Below are positions 55,249 to 63,511 of a stretch of DNA of 64,000 nt, piece after piece (the first letter of the stretch is position 1; the number at the start of each line of letters is the position of its first letter). Source of the stretch: Mesorhizobium erdmanii USDA 3471 (GTDB lineage: Bacteria; Pseudomonadota; Alphaproteobacteria; Rhizobiales; Rhizobiaceae); the NCBI RefSeq assembly GCF_000472705.1, contig NZ_AXAE01000019.1, positions 62,001 through 126,000 on the forward strand. The letters are read 5' to 3'. The notes beneath the pieces were generated by a model. That model was not told the DNA's origin and did no database searches. It saw only the letters and a list, made by a program, of their open reading frames with translations. The translations under genes and the position numbers were made by a program.

Positions 55249-56487
55249 TCACGCCGCCAGCAATGACTTCAGCTTGATATCAGGCGATCCCAGCGCTTCC
55301 CGCGTTGGCCTGGCCCGCTTGCCGATCAGCATCTCCGCCAGCCTGATATCGCGGGCGACCGCATTGCCGGGGCCGATGCCGCTTGCCGCCACCAGCCTGC
55401 CGTCCTCGGCGAGGTGGAAAAGGATGAAGGCGCCGTCGCCGAGATCGCGGCGCACGCTGCTCTTGCCTTCGTCCGAAAGCCCGGCGATCTGCAGCGACAG
55501 GCTATACTGATCGGACCAGAACCACGGCACCGCCGCATGTGCCTCGCCCGCGCCCAGCATGTTTCTTGCCGCCAGCGCGCCCTGTTCCTGGGCGTTGCGC
55601 CAGGCTTCCAGCCGTACGCGGCGGCCGCCATAGACGGTGAGCGGAAACGAGCAGCAATCGCCAGCGGCGAAGATATCGGGATCGCTGCTGCGCAGTTCCG
55701 CATCGACGGATATGCCATTGTCGATCGCGAGGCCCGCTTCGGCGGCAAGCCCGGTCACCGGCACGGCGCCAATGCCGATGACGGCGAGGTCGGCCGATAT
55801 TTCGCGCCCGCCAGCAAGTCCAATTCGTACTTCCTTGCCGTCGTCGGCAATGGAGGCGATGCCTTGACCGCACACAATGTCGACGCCTTCGGCGACATGC
55901 GCCTGATGGATGATTTCGGCGATCTCGGCCGGCACGCCGCGCATCAGGATACGCGGCTGTGCCTCGATGACGGTGACGGCGGCGCCAAGCTTGCGTGCCG
56001 AGGCGGCGAGCTCGAGGCCGATGAAGCCGCCGCCGATGACGGCGATGCGGCTGCCGGCACCGAGATGGGCGCGAATGGCCAGCGCATCGGCGAAGGTGCG
56101 GAGATAGACGCAGCGCTCGCCAAGGCCCGGCATCGGCAGTTTGCGCGGGGCCGAGCCGGTGGCCAGCAGGAGCTTGTCGTATGGCAGCAACGCACCGTCC
56201 GACAACCGCACCGCATGCGCCGCGCGATCGATCGCCACGGCCTGGACGGAATGGATATGCCGGATCGACTTTTCGGTCAGCATTTCGTCACTGGCGATCG
56301 CCTTGATTTCCGGGGCGTCGCTGACCATCGCGTCCTTGGACAAAGGCGGCCGTTCGTAGGGCAGATGCGGCTCGTCGCCGACCAGGGTCACCGGGCCGTC
56401 ATAGCCGAGATCGCGCAGCGTGAGTGCCGCCCGCCCGCCGCATTCGCCGGCTCCGATGATGACCATTCCCCGCGCCATATCAGTCAT
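55249..56487 (-). CDS. mocF: ferredoxin reductase, MocF-like
   Basis: The 412-residue FAD/NADH-dependent ferredoxin reductase has GAGECGGRAA (12-21) for FAD, AVIGGGFIGLELA for NADH, and DIFAAGDCCSF near 275 as the second FAD motif. A reductase C-terminal domain follows. In Rhizobium, MocD, MocE and MocF (oxygenase, ferredoxin, reductase) are needed for use of the rhizopine 3-O-methyl-scyllo-inosamine. Order and type match here. The start overlaps the Rieske ferredoxin stop by 4 bp. Confidence 0.82.
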   Translation of the reverse strand: MTDMARGMVIIGAGECGGRAALTLRDLGYDGPVTLVGDEPHLPYERPPLSKDAMVSDAPEIKAIASDEMLTEKSIRHIHSVQAVAIDRAAHAVRLSDGALLPYDKLLLATGSAPRKLPMPGLGERCVYLRTFADALAIRAHLGAGSRIAVIGGGFIGLELAASARKLGAAVTVIEAQPRILMRGVPAEIAEIIHQAHVAEGVDIVCGQGIASIADDGKEVRIGLAGGREISADLAVIGIGAVPVTGLAAEAGLAIDNGISVDAELRSSDPDIFAAGDCCSFPLTVYGGRRVRLEAWRNAQEQGALAARNMLGAGEAHAAVPWFWSDQYSLSLQIAGLSDEGKSSVRRDLGDGAFILFHLAEDGRLVAASGIGPGNAVARDIRLAEMLIGKRARPTREALGSPDIKLKSLLAA

Positions 56488-56798
56488 CCGATCTGGACGA
56501 GGACTTTGCCGGCGTCGACCTTGACCGCATAGGTTTTCAGGTTGACGCAGACCGGGGCGCCCCTCGCCGCGCCCGTCTTGTAGTTGAAGCGGCCATTGTG
56601 CTTGGGGCACTCGATGATGTCGTCCATCACCAGCCCGTCGGCGAGATGCACCTTCTCATGCGTGCACAGCCCGTCGGTGGCGAAATATTCGTCGTCGGGG
56701 CTGCGGTAGATGGCGAAGGTGCGCCCGCCATGATCGAAGCGCATCACGTCTTCTTCGTCGATGTCATCGGCAGCACAGGCCTCGACCCATTCGCTCAT
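56484..56798 (-). CDS. mocE: Rieske [2Fe-2S] ferredoxin, MocE-like
   Basis: The 104-residue soluble Rieske ferredoxin has CTH (C45, H47) and CPKHNG (C64, H67) as the cluster ligands. It would carry electrons from the MocF-like reductase to the MocD-like oxygenase. It overlaps the reductase gene by 4 bp and follows the oxygenase gene by 31 bp. Confidence 0.87.
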   Translation of the reverse strand: MSEWVEACAADDIDEEDVMRFDHGGRTFAIYRSPDDEYFATDGLCTHEKVHLADGLVMDDIIECPKHNGRFNYKTGAARGAPVCVNLKTYAVKVDAGKVLVQIG

Positions 56799-56829
56799 TC
56801 AGTCCTCCCGGCAAATCTTGATCTCAACG

Positions 56830-57921
56830 TCACTCAGCGGCCGCAGCTACGGTCTCGTTCTGGAATTCCTCGCGGTACGGCCTGGCCGTCGGCGGCAGTT
56901 CGCGCTTGAGGAAGTAATCCTCGTTGCGCAGCTGGCGCAGGAAGGCCGGGATCATCTCGCGGTAGCCGGCCAGGATCGACGGCGTAGGCGCCGGCAGATC
57001 GTGCTTGATCAACGCATGCAGCCTGGGTAGCACATGATAAGGCACCATCGGGAACATGTGATGCTCGACGTGGTAGTTCATGTTCCAGTAGATGAAGCGG
57101 CTGATCCGGTTCATGTAGACGGTGCGGCTATTCAGCCTGTGGTCGACGACATTTTCGGCAAGACCGCCATGTTGCAGCAGGCCGACCATGACGTGATGCC
57201 AGGCGCCGTAGAGCCTGGGCAGGCCAACCAGCATCAGCGGCAGGAACGAACCGAAATACAGCGCCAGCGCGATGGTTGCGGCATAAATCGCGGTCCAGAT
57301 GCGGGCAATGCGGATCGCCTTGCCCTGCTCCTGCTCGGGAATGAAGGTCTTTTCGGCCGTGCTGATGTTGCCGGCGGCGTTGCGCAGCATGTCCGACATC
57401 GCATGCCAGGCATCGAGCACCCCGACGAATGCGAGGAGCACGCGCACCAGGTCCGGCGGCCGCATGACCGAGATTTCCGGGTCGCGGCCGACGATGATGG
57501 TGTCGGTGTGGTGGCGCGTGTGGCTCCAGCGCCAGGTAACCGGATTGCGCATGATCATGAAGCAGGCGACCTGATAGACCACATCATTCATCCACTGCGT
57601 GCGGAACGCCGTGCCGTGGCCGCATTCGTGCCAGCGTGAATCCGTCGACGAGCCGTAGAGCACGCCGTAGACGAAGAAGAAAGGCACGCACCACCAGCTG
57701 CCCCAGAACCAGGCGCCACCGGCGCCGCTGACGATCAGCGCGGCGAGCCAGATCACCGTGTCGCGGATCGCCGGTGCGTCGGAGCGCTGCATCAGCTCCT
57801 TCATCTGCTTGCGGGACACTTCGGTATGATACCACTCGGCCGCAGCCAGGCCGTTTTCCACGGCGAGCTTGGCGTCGCGGCCAATCAGGCTGTAGTCACG
57901 CCGGGACGGCGTTGCGGACAT
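56830..57921 (-). CDS. mocD: fatty-acid-desaturase-fold oxygenase, MocD-like
   Basis: The 363-residue membrane diiron enzyme has all three histidine boxes: HECGH (98-102), HTRHH (134-138) and HVEHH (284-288). Two paired hydrophobic regions lie around 55-90 and 210-240. MocD is the proposed oxygenase that removes the O-methyl group of rhizopine, using MocE and MocF. The neighbouring ferredoxin and reductase genes point to that role rather than lipid desaturation. It is divergent from a LacI regulator. Confidence 0.83.
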   Translation of the reverse strand: MSATPSRRDYSLIGRDAKLAVENGLAAAEWYHTEVSRKQMKELMQRSDAPAIRDTVIWLAALIVSGAGGAWFWGSWWCVPFFFVYGVLYGSSTDSRWHECGHGTAFRTQWMNDVVYQVACFMIMRNPVTWRWSHTRHHTDTIIVGRDPEISVMRPPDLVRVLLAFVGVLDAWHAMSDMLRNAAGNISTAEKTFIPEQEQGKAIRIARIWTAIYAATIALALYFGSFLPLMLVGLPRLYGAWHHVMVGLLQHGGLAENVVDHRLNSRTVYMNRISRFIYWNMNYHVEHHMFPMVPYHVLPRLHALIKHDLPAPTPSILAGYREMIPAFLRQLRNEDYFLKRELPPTARPYREEFQNETVAAAAE

Positions 57922-57983
57922 GATTGCCTCCCTCGGCAAGGCACCCGCCCAAGCGACTGCCGTTTATCTGTCGTGGAGACTGA

Positions 57984-58012
57984 AAAATATCGCCAACCTA
58001 TGATAGACTCAA
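57984..58012 (-). promoter_or_regulatory. predicted promoter of the mocDEF-like operon
   Basis: On the minus strand TTGAGT (58012-58007) is followed after 17 nt by TATTTT (57989-57984). The -35 lies just beside TGATAG at 58001-58006, part of the suspected operator array. Confidence 0.45.
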
Positions 58013-58044
58013 TATCACAAAGATAGTTTCTATCATTTTCTATC
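58001..58044. promoter_or_regulatory. GATAG/CTATC operator array between moc genes and the LacI regulator
   Basis: TGATAG (58001-58006), GATAG-TTT-CTATC (58022-58034) and a further CTATC (58040-58044) lie in an AT-rich gap of 163 bp between divergent genes. A LacI-type dimer could use these half sites to control both directions. Confidence 0.5.
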
Positions 58045-58084
58045 AGAATGACGTATCCATGCTCCCGATAGAGCGAGAGGGATC

Positions 58085-59116
58085 ATGTCGAAACGGCCGA
58101 CGATATCAGATCTGGCGCGCATCTCCGGCGTCAGCGTTGCAACGGTGGACCGCGTGCTCAACAATCGCCTGCCGGTGCGCGAGGAGACAGCGCGCCGCGT
58201 CTACGAGACAGCGACCGAGATCGGCTATCACGCGGCCGGCCTGATCAAGCAGCGGATGCGTCATGAACTGCCGGAGTACCGGCTCGGTTTCCTGCTGTTG
58301 CGAGGCAATGATGTCTTCTACACGGAGTTTGCGCGGCAACTCGAACTCGCGGTGACCCGATCGCAACGCTTCCGCGGCGTCGCCATCATCGACTTCGCCA
58401 GTTCGCTGACACCGGACGAGATTGTCGAGCGCACGCGCAAGCTGGCGGCCAAATGCCGGGCCGTCGCGCTGGTCGGGCCGGATCACCCGACGCTGACGGT
58501 CACCGTCGAGGAGATGAAGGCCAGGGGCATGCCGGTATTTTCATTGCTGTCCGACTTCGCGGCCGGCATTCGCGAGGGCTATATCGGCCTCGACAACCGC
58601 AAGGTCGGACGCACCGCGGCCTGGATGATCTCGAAAGCGGCGAAACGGCCGGGCAAGGTCGCGCTGTTCGTTGGCAGCCACCGCTTCCATGGCCACGAAC
58701 TGCGCGAGATCGGCTTCCGCTCCTTTTTCCGTGAGCAGGCCCCGGACTTCACCTTGCTGGAGACGCTGGTCAATCTCGAGGCCAACCAGATCACGCAGGA
58801 CACGCTGCTCGAGCTTCTCGGCCGCCATCCAGACCTTGTCGGTTGCTATGTCGCCGGCGGCGGCATGGAGGGCGCGGTCGCGGCGCTTCGGCAAGCCAGG
58901 CCAACCGAAATGCCGGCGGTGGTCTGCAACGAAATCACGGCGGTCTCGCGCTCGGCGCTCGCCGACGGCATCCTGACAATGGTGATCTCGACGCCGCTGG
59001 CGGCACTTTGCCGCGAGCTCATGGACCTGATGGCGCATGCCATCGAGACAGGTGCCGCGAACGCGCCGGGACAGACCTTTCTGCCGTTCGAGATCTACCT
59101 GCCGGAGAATATTTAG
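58085..59116 (+). CDS. LacI-family transcriptional regulator of the moc-like operon
   Basis: A 343-residue regulator: the helix-turn-helix spans residues 1-55 (TISDLARISGVSVATVDRVLNNR), then a periplasmic-binding-protein-like effector domain (about 60-340). It is divergent from mocD and probably senses a cyclitol or rhizopine. Codons for about residues 177-221 are duplicated as a frameshifted relic at 4530-4661. The start has GAGAGGGATC upstream. Confidence 0.9.
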   Translation: MSKRPTISDLARISGVSVATVDRVLNNRLPVREETARRVYETATEIGYHAAGLIKQRMRHELPEYRLGFLLLRGNDVFYTEFARQLELAVTRSQRFRGVAIIDFASSLTPDEIVERTRKLAAKCRAVALVGPDHPTLTVTVEEMKARGMPVFSLLSDFAAGIREGYIGLDNRKVGRTAAWMISKAAKRPGKVALFVGSHRFHGHELREIGFRSFFREQAPDFTLLETLVNLEANQITQDTLLELLGRHPDLVGCYVAGGGMEGAVAALRQARPTEMPAVVCNEITAVSRSALADGILTMVISTPLAALCRELMDLMAHAIETGAANAPGQTFLPFEIYLPENI

Positions 59117-59119
59117 GGG

Positions 59120-59210
59120 TCCGCTACGCTGGAGGTCTGTGCGTACATCCTGGCCTCGTCATGCACGGTCGGAGCAGGGAGCGTAGCGACGCAGACCAGA
59201 GGATGACGAA
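59120..59210. repeat. mosaic inverted-repeat element downstream of the LacI gene
   Basis: CGCTACGCT (59122-59130) faces AGCGTAGCG (59180-59188), and GGTCTG faces CAGACC. The segment 59170-59204 matches 4663-4697 next to the LacI relic. Confidence 0.55.
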
Positions 59211-59226
59211 GTTGCAGCGGAAGCGC

Positions 59227-59445
59227 TCAATCGTCATTCGCCGCATTCAGCTCGTCCGGTCGCAACCCCTCGTCGCCATGGTGCGGCCACGGCAAGAAAT
59301 TGCCGTCGAATTCATCGCCGCTGAAATAATCCAGCGCCCGATGCGCCTCGACGCCGTTGAAGGCGGCCTTGTCGATCAGATGGGCTATGACCTCACGCGC
59401 CTGCGCGATCTTCTGCTTCAGTTCGGCAATGGTTCTGTCGGCCAT
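59227..59445 (-). CDS. small uncharacterised protein (72 aa)
   Basis: A 72-residue acidic protein. MADRTIAELKQKIAQAREVI forms a likely helix, followed by AHRALDYFSGDEFD and a tail ending ELNAANDD. GGCGGGAG lies eight bases before the ATG. No family is recognised, though the helix plus YF-x-D stretch looks like a small oligomerising protein. Confidence 0.6.
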   Translation of the reverse strand: MADRTIAELKQKIAQAREVIAHLIDKAAFNGVEAHRALDYFSGDEFDGNFLPWPHHGDEGLRPDELNAANDD

Positions 59446-59494
59446 GATGTTTCTCCCGCCTGCATGTTGTCCATCCATAGGTAGCGCCTTTGGC

Positions 59495-59519
59495 CGTGCT
59501 GGCAAACAGCATGCTTTTT
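59495..59519 (+). terminator. hairpin with T-run upstream of trpF
   Basis: CGTGCTG and CAGCATG pair (one G-T) with a 5-nt loop, followed by CTTTTTC, 38 bp before the trpF start. No plus-strand gene ends nearby, so an attenuator-like role for trpF is possible. No leader peptide was found. Confidence 0.4.
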
Positions 59520-59556
59520 CTCGACTCTGCCGCGATTTCATGCCAATTCCCGCGCC

Positions 59557-60216
59557 ATGGCGCTCGACATCAAGATCTGTGGCTTGAAGACCGACCAGGC
59601 AATGGCCGCGGCGCTCGCCGGCGGCGCAAGCCATGTCGGCTTTATTTTTTTCGCCAAAAGTCCTCGCTACGTCGATCCGGCCGAGGCCGGGCTTCTGCGG
59701 AAAGCCGCGCGCGGCAAGGCCTTGGCAGTTGCCGTCACCGTTGATGCCAGCAACGCCTTTCTGGACGAGATCGTCGAAAAAATGCAGCCCGACATGCTGC
59801 AGCTGCACGGCTCGGAAACATCAGAGCGGGTGGCCGAGCTGAAAGCCCGCTACGGCCTGCCGGTGATGAAGGCGTTGCCGCTCGGCGTGGCCGCCGATCT
59901 CGACCGGATCAAGCCGTTCATCGGCGTCGCCGACCGGTTCCTGTTCGACGCCAAGCCGCCAAAGGACTCCGTGCTGCCGGGCGGCAATGGCGTCGCCTTC
60001 GACTGGCGCATCCTTGCCGGCCTTGACGCCGGCGTCGATTACATGCTTTCCGGTGGGCTGAACGCCGCCAATATCGGTGATGCCCTTCGGCTTGCAAACC
60101 CGCCCGGAATAGATATCTCGTCGGGCGTGGAAAGCGCGCCGGGCGTCAAGGATCCGGCGCTGATCGAACAGTTTTTCCGGGCCGTAAGGGCCGCGCGAGA
60201 CAACCGCGCCGCCTGA
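59557..60216 (+). CDS. trpF: phosphoribosylanthranilate isomerase
   Basis: This 219-residue barrel performs the third step from chorismate to tryptophan. IKICGLKTDQ opens the protein, with the catalytic cysteine (C7); LQLHGSET and LSGGLNAANI are the usual motifs and an aspartate in FLFDAKPP is the catalytic acid. It leads trpF-trpB-trpA-accD-folC. A palindromic repeat separates it from trpB. Confidence 0.96.
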   Translation: MALDIKICGLKTDQAMAAALAGGASHVGFIFFAKSPRYVDPAEAGLLRKAARGKALAVAVTVDASNAFLDEIVEKMQPDMLQLHGSETSERVAELKARYGLPVMKALPLGVAADLDRIKPFIGVADRFLFDAKPPKDSVLPGGNGVAFDWRILAGLDAGVDYMLSGGLNAANIGDALRLANPPGIDISSGVESAPGVKDPALIEQFFRAVRAARDNRAA

Positions 60217-60229
60217 ACGGGCCTCAACA

Positions 60230-60277
60230 GAGCATGTCCCGGAAAAGTGGAATCCGGTTTTCCGATAGGACATGCTC
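60230..60277. repeat. extragenic palindromic repeat, copy 2
   Basis: GAGCATGTCC and GGACATGCTC are perfect outer arms; CGGAAAA and TTTTCCG are perfect inner arms. It lies between trpF and trpB. Confidence 0.8.
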
Positions 60278-60303
60278 AAACATCAAGACGCAGGAGATCG
60301 GCG

Positions 60304-61524
60304 ATGAACAAGCCGGCGACACCCAATTCCTTTCGTACTGGACCCGACGAACAGGGAATGTTCGGCATGTTTGGCGGCCGTTTCGTCGCCGAAACCTTGA
60401 TGCCGCTGATTCTGGACCTCGAAAAGCACTGGACCTTCGCCAAGACCGACCCGGCCTTCAAGGCCGAGGTCGAGCATCTCAACAAGCACTATACCGGCCG
60501 GCCCAGTCCGCTGTATTTCGCCGAAAGGCTGACCCAACATCTTGGCGGCGCGAAAATCTATTTCAAGCGCGACGAGCTCAACCACACCGGCTCGCACAAG
60601 ATTAACAACTGCCTTGGCCAGATTCTGCTGGCCAAGCGCATGGGCAAGACGCGCATCATCGCCGAGACCGGCGCCGGTCAGCACGGCGTGGCGTCGGCGA
60701 CAGTTGCCGCGCGTTTCGGCTTGCCTTGCGTGGTCTACATGGGTGCGACCGACGTGCAGCGTCAGGCGCCCAACGTTTTCCGCATGAAGCTGCTCGGCGC
60801 CGAGGTTGTGCCGGTAACCTCCGGTCACGGCACATTGAAGGATGCCATGAACGAGGCGCTTCGCGATTGGGTGACGAATGTCGACGACACCTACTACATG
60901 ATCGGCACCGCCGCGGGTCCGCACCCCTATCCCGAGATCGTGCGCGAGCTGCAGTCGGTCATCGGCCGCGAGGCCAGGGAACAGATGCTGGAGGCGGAAG
61001 GCCGGCTGCCCGACCTGCTGGTCGCGGCGGTGGGTGGCGGCTCAAACGCCATCGGACTGTTCCACCCGTTCCTCGACGACACGGATGTAAAGATCGTCGG
61101 CGTTGAAGCTGGCGGCAAGGGCCTTGATGGCGACGAGCACTGTGCATCGCTTACCGCCGGTTCGCCGGGCGTTCTGCACGGCAACCGCACCTACCTGCTT
61201 CAGACATCCGACGGCCAGATCATGGAAGGCCATTCGATCTCGGCGGGTCTCGACTATCCCGGCATTGGCCCGGAACATTCGTGGTTGAAGGAATCCAACC
61301 GTGTTGAGTACGTGCCGATCATGGATTCGGAGGCGCTCGAGGCATTCCAGTTGCTGACCCGGCTGGAGGGCATCATTCCGGCGCTGGAACCGGCGCATGC
61401 GCTGGCCGAGGTGATCAAGCGCGCGCCGAAGATGGGCAAGGACCAGATCATCGTCATGAATTTGTGCGGCCGCGGCGACAAGGACATCTTCACCGTCGGC
61501 AAAATTCTGGGGATGGAGCTTTAG
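60304..61524 (+). CDS. trpB: tryptophan synthase beta subunit
   Basis: The 406-residue PLP enzyme joins indole and serine. [10 protein letters not shown] carries the PLP lysine, [17 protein letters not shown] and [14 protein letters not shown] bind the cofactor phosphate. ATG 60304 follows the AGGAG at 60292-60296. It is 1 bp from trpA, so the two subunits are co-translated. Confidence 0.98.
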   Translation: MNKPATPNSFRTGPDEQGMFGMFGGRFVAETLMPLILDLEKHWTFAKTDPAFKAEVEHLNKHYTGRPSPLYFAERLTQHLGGAKIYFKRDELNHTGSHKINNCLGQILLAKRMGKTRIIAETGAGQHGVASATVAARFGLPCVVYMGATDVQRQAPNVFRMKLLGAEVVPVTSGHGTLKDAMNEALRDWVTNVDDTYYMIGTAAGPHPYPEIVRELQSVIGREAREQMLEAEGRLPDLLVAAVGGGSNAIGLFHPFLDDTDVKIVGVEAGGKGLDGDEHCASLTAGSPGVLHGNRTYLLQTSDGQIMEGHSISAGLDYPGIGPEHSWLKESNRVEYVPIMDSEALEAFQLLTRLEGIIPALEPAHALAEVIKRAPKMGKDQIIVMNLCGRGDKDIFTVGKILGMEL

Positions 61525-61525
61525 A

Positions 61526-62365
61526 ATGACCACCCGCATCGACCGCCGCATGGCGAAACTCAAGGCCGAAGGCAGGCCGGCGCTCGTCACCTACTTCATG
61601 GGCGGCGACCCGGATTACGACACCTCGCTGTCAATCATGAAGGCGCTGCCCGGTGCCGGCAGCGACATCATCGAACTGGGCATGCCGTTTTCCGATCCGA
61701 TGGCCGACGGCCCGGCGATCCAGGCGGCGGGCCTGCGCGCCCTGAAAGGTGGCCAGACCCTTGTGAAGACACTGAAGATGGCATCGGACTTCCGCGCCGG
61801 CGACAATGAAACGCCGATCGTGCTGATGGGTTATTACAACCCAATCTACGTCTACGGCGTCGACCGTTTCCTCAAAGACGCGCTGGCCAGCGGCATCGAT
61901 GGCCTGATCGTGGTCGACCTGCCACCCGAAATGGACGAGGAACTCTGCATTCCGGCAATGAAAGCCGGTATCAACTTTATCCGGCTGGCGACCCCGACCA
62001 CCGACGACAAGCGACTGCCCAAGGTTCTGCAGAACACGTCCGGCTTCGTCTACTACGTCTCGATGACCGGCATAACGGGCGCCGCGCTTGCCGACACCGG
62101 CAAGGTGGCGGCAGCGGTCAAGCGCATCAAGGGCCACACCGACCTGCCGGTCTGCGTCGGCTTCGGCGTCAAGACAGCCGAGCAGGCCCGTGTCATCGGC
62201 GCCAATGCCGATGGCGTCGTCGTCGGCACGGCAATCGTCAACGCGGTCGCCAATGTGCTGGGGCCGAAGGGCGAAAAGACCGCCGACCCGGCCGAGGCCG
62301 TCGCCACGCTGGTCAGCGGCCTGGCGCAAGGCGTGCGCTCGGCCCGCCTTGCTGCCGCCGAATAG
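61526..62365 (+). CDS. trpA: tryptophan synthase alpha subunit
   Basis: The 279-residue barrel splits indole-3-glycerol phosphate. The catalytic glutamate is in [17 protein letters not shown] (E52 region) and the aspartate in [18 protein letters not shown] and GVVVGTAIV bind phosphate. It begins 1 bp after the trpB stop. Confidence 0.98.
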   Translation: MTTRIDRRMAKLKAEGRPALVTYFMGGDPDYDTSLSIMKALPGAGSDIIELGMPFSDPMADGPAIQAAGLRALKGGQTLVKTLKMASDFRAGDNETPIVLMGYYNPIYVYGVDRFLKDALASGIDGLIVVDLPPEMDEELCIPAMKAGINFIRLATPTTDDKRLPKVLQNTSGFVYYVSMTGITGAALADTGKVAAAVKRIKGHTDLPVCVGFGVKTAEQARVIGANADGVVVGTAIVNAVANVLGPKGEKTADPAEAVATLVSGLAQGVRSARLAAAE

Positions 62366-62385
62366 TTTTCCTACGTCAGTCCTGT

Positions 62386-62430
62386 GCATGCCCTTGTCCC
62401 AAAACCGGGTCTCACTTTTGGGCGGCATGC
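62386..62430. repeat. extragenic palindromic repeat, copy 3
   Basis: GCATGCCC ... GGCGGCATGC encloses CCCAAAACCGGGTCTCACTTTTGGG, the same core as 9090-9135. It lies between trpA and accD. Confidence 0.75.
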
Positions 62431-62464
62431 CTAGCAACTCTTCGTCAGGACAGGAGCCGAAGCG

Positions 62465-63391
62465 ATGAACTGGATCACCAATTACGTTCGCCCGAAGATC
62501 AATTCGATGCTCGGCCGGCGTGCCGATATTCCCGAGAACCTCTGGATCAAGGATCCCGAGACCGGCGAGATGGTGTTCCACAAGGATCTGGAATCCAACC
62601 AGTTCGTCATCCCGTCTTCCGGCCATCACATGAAGATTTCGGCCAAGGAGCGGCTGAAATACTTCCTCGACGACGGCAAATACGAGCAGCTCGAAAACCC
62701 CAAGGTGGTCCAGGATCCGCTGAAGTTCCGTGACGAGAAGCGCTACACCGACCGGCTGAAGGACGCCAAGGCCAAGACCGGTCTGGAGGACGCGATCGTC
62801 AACGCGCTTGGCAGCATCGAAGGCCTGCCGGTGGTGGTGACGGTGCAGGATTTCGCCTTCATGGGCGGCTCGCTCGGCATGGCGGCGGGTGACGCCATCG
62901 TCCACGCCTTCGAGGTCGCCCTGCAGCGCAAGCGGCCGCTGATCCTGTTCGCCGCCTCCGGCGGCGCCCGCATGCAGGAAGGAATTTTGTCGCTCATGCA
63001 GCTGCCGCGCACCACGGTCGGCGTCGACCGGCTGAAGGAAGCCGGCCTGCCCTATATCGTCGTTCTGACCAATCCGACCACCGGCGGCGTCACCGCCTCC
63101 TACGCCATGCTGGGAGACGTGCACATCGCCGAACCCGGTGCTTTGATCGGTTTTGCCGGACCGCGCGTCATCGAACAGACCATCAGGGAAAAGCTGCCAG
63201 ATGGCTTCCAGCGCTCCGAATATCTGATGGAGCACGGCATGGTCGACATGGTGGTGTCGCGGCTTGAGATGCGCGAAACGATTGCACGCCTGCTGAAGAT
63301 GCTGCTCAAGCTGCCGGGCGAGCAAAAGCCGCTGGAGCCTGAAATCCTGCCGCCAGCGGTGGTTTCCGCCGAAGCCAGGCCGCAGGCCTGA
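62465..63391 (+). CDS. accD: acetyl-CoA carboxylase carboxyltransferase beta subunit, zinc finger lost
   Basis: The 308-residue AccD pairs with AccA to make malonyl-CoA. The crotonase-like core is intact ([39 protein letters not shown]). The N-terminal zinc ribbon has no cysteines: the segment [10 protein letters not shown] ... [10 protein letters not shown] (about 27-57) holds other residues at all four C positions of E. coli AccD. This may be normal for rhizobia. The gene sits between trpA and folC. Confidence 0.95.
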   Translation: MNWITNYVRPKINSMLGRRADIPENLWIKDPETGEMVFHKDLESNQFVIPSSGHHMKISAKERLKYFLDDGKYEQLENPKVVQDPLKFRDEKRYTDRLKDAKAKTGLEDAIVNALGSIEGLPVVVTVQDFAFMGGSLGMAAGDAIVHAFEVALQRKRPLILFAASGGARMQEGILSLMQLPRTTVGVDRLKEAGLPYIVVLTNPTTGGVTASYAMLGDVHIAEPGALIGFAGPRVIEQTIREKLPDGFQRSEYLMEHGMVDMVVSRLEMRETIARLLKMLLKLPGEQKPLEPEILPPAVVSAEARPQA

Positions 63392-63511
63392 CACGACATC
63401 GGCCGCCGCGAACGGTGATTGCGCCACCCACATGGCACGCTGTAGCCTTTTGATTGCCTTGGCAATTGTGGGAGCGATTCTGGCTCCCGGGCCATGCGCC
63501 GGGATCCTGTG

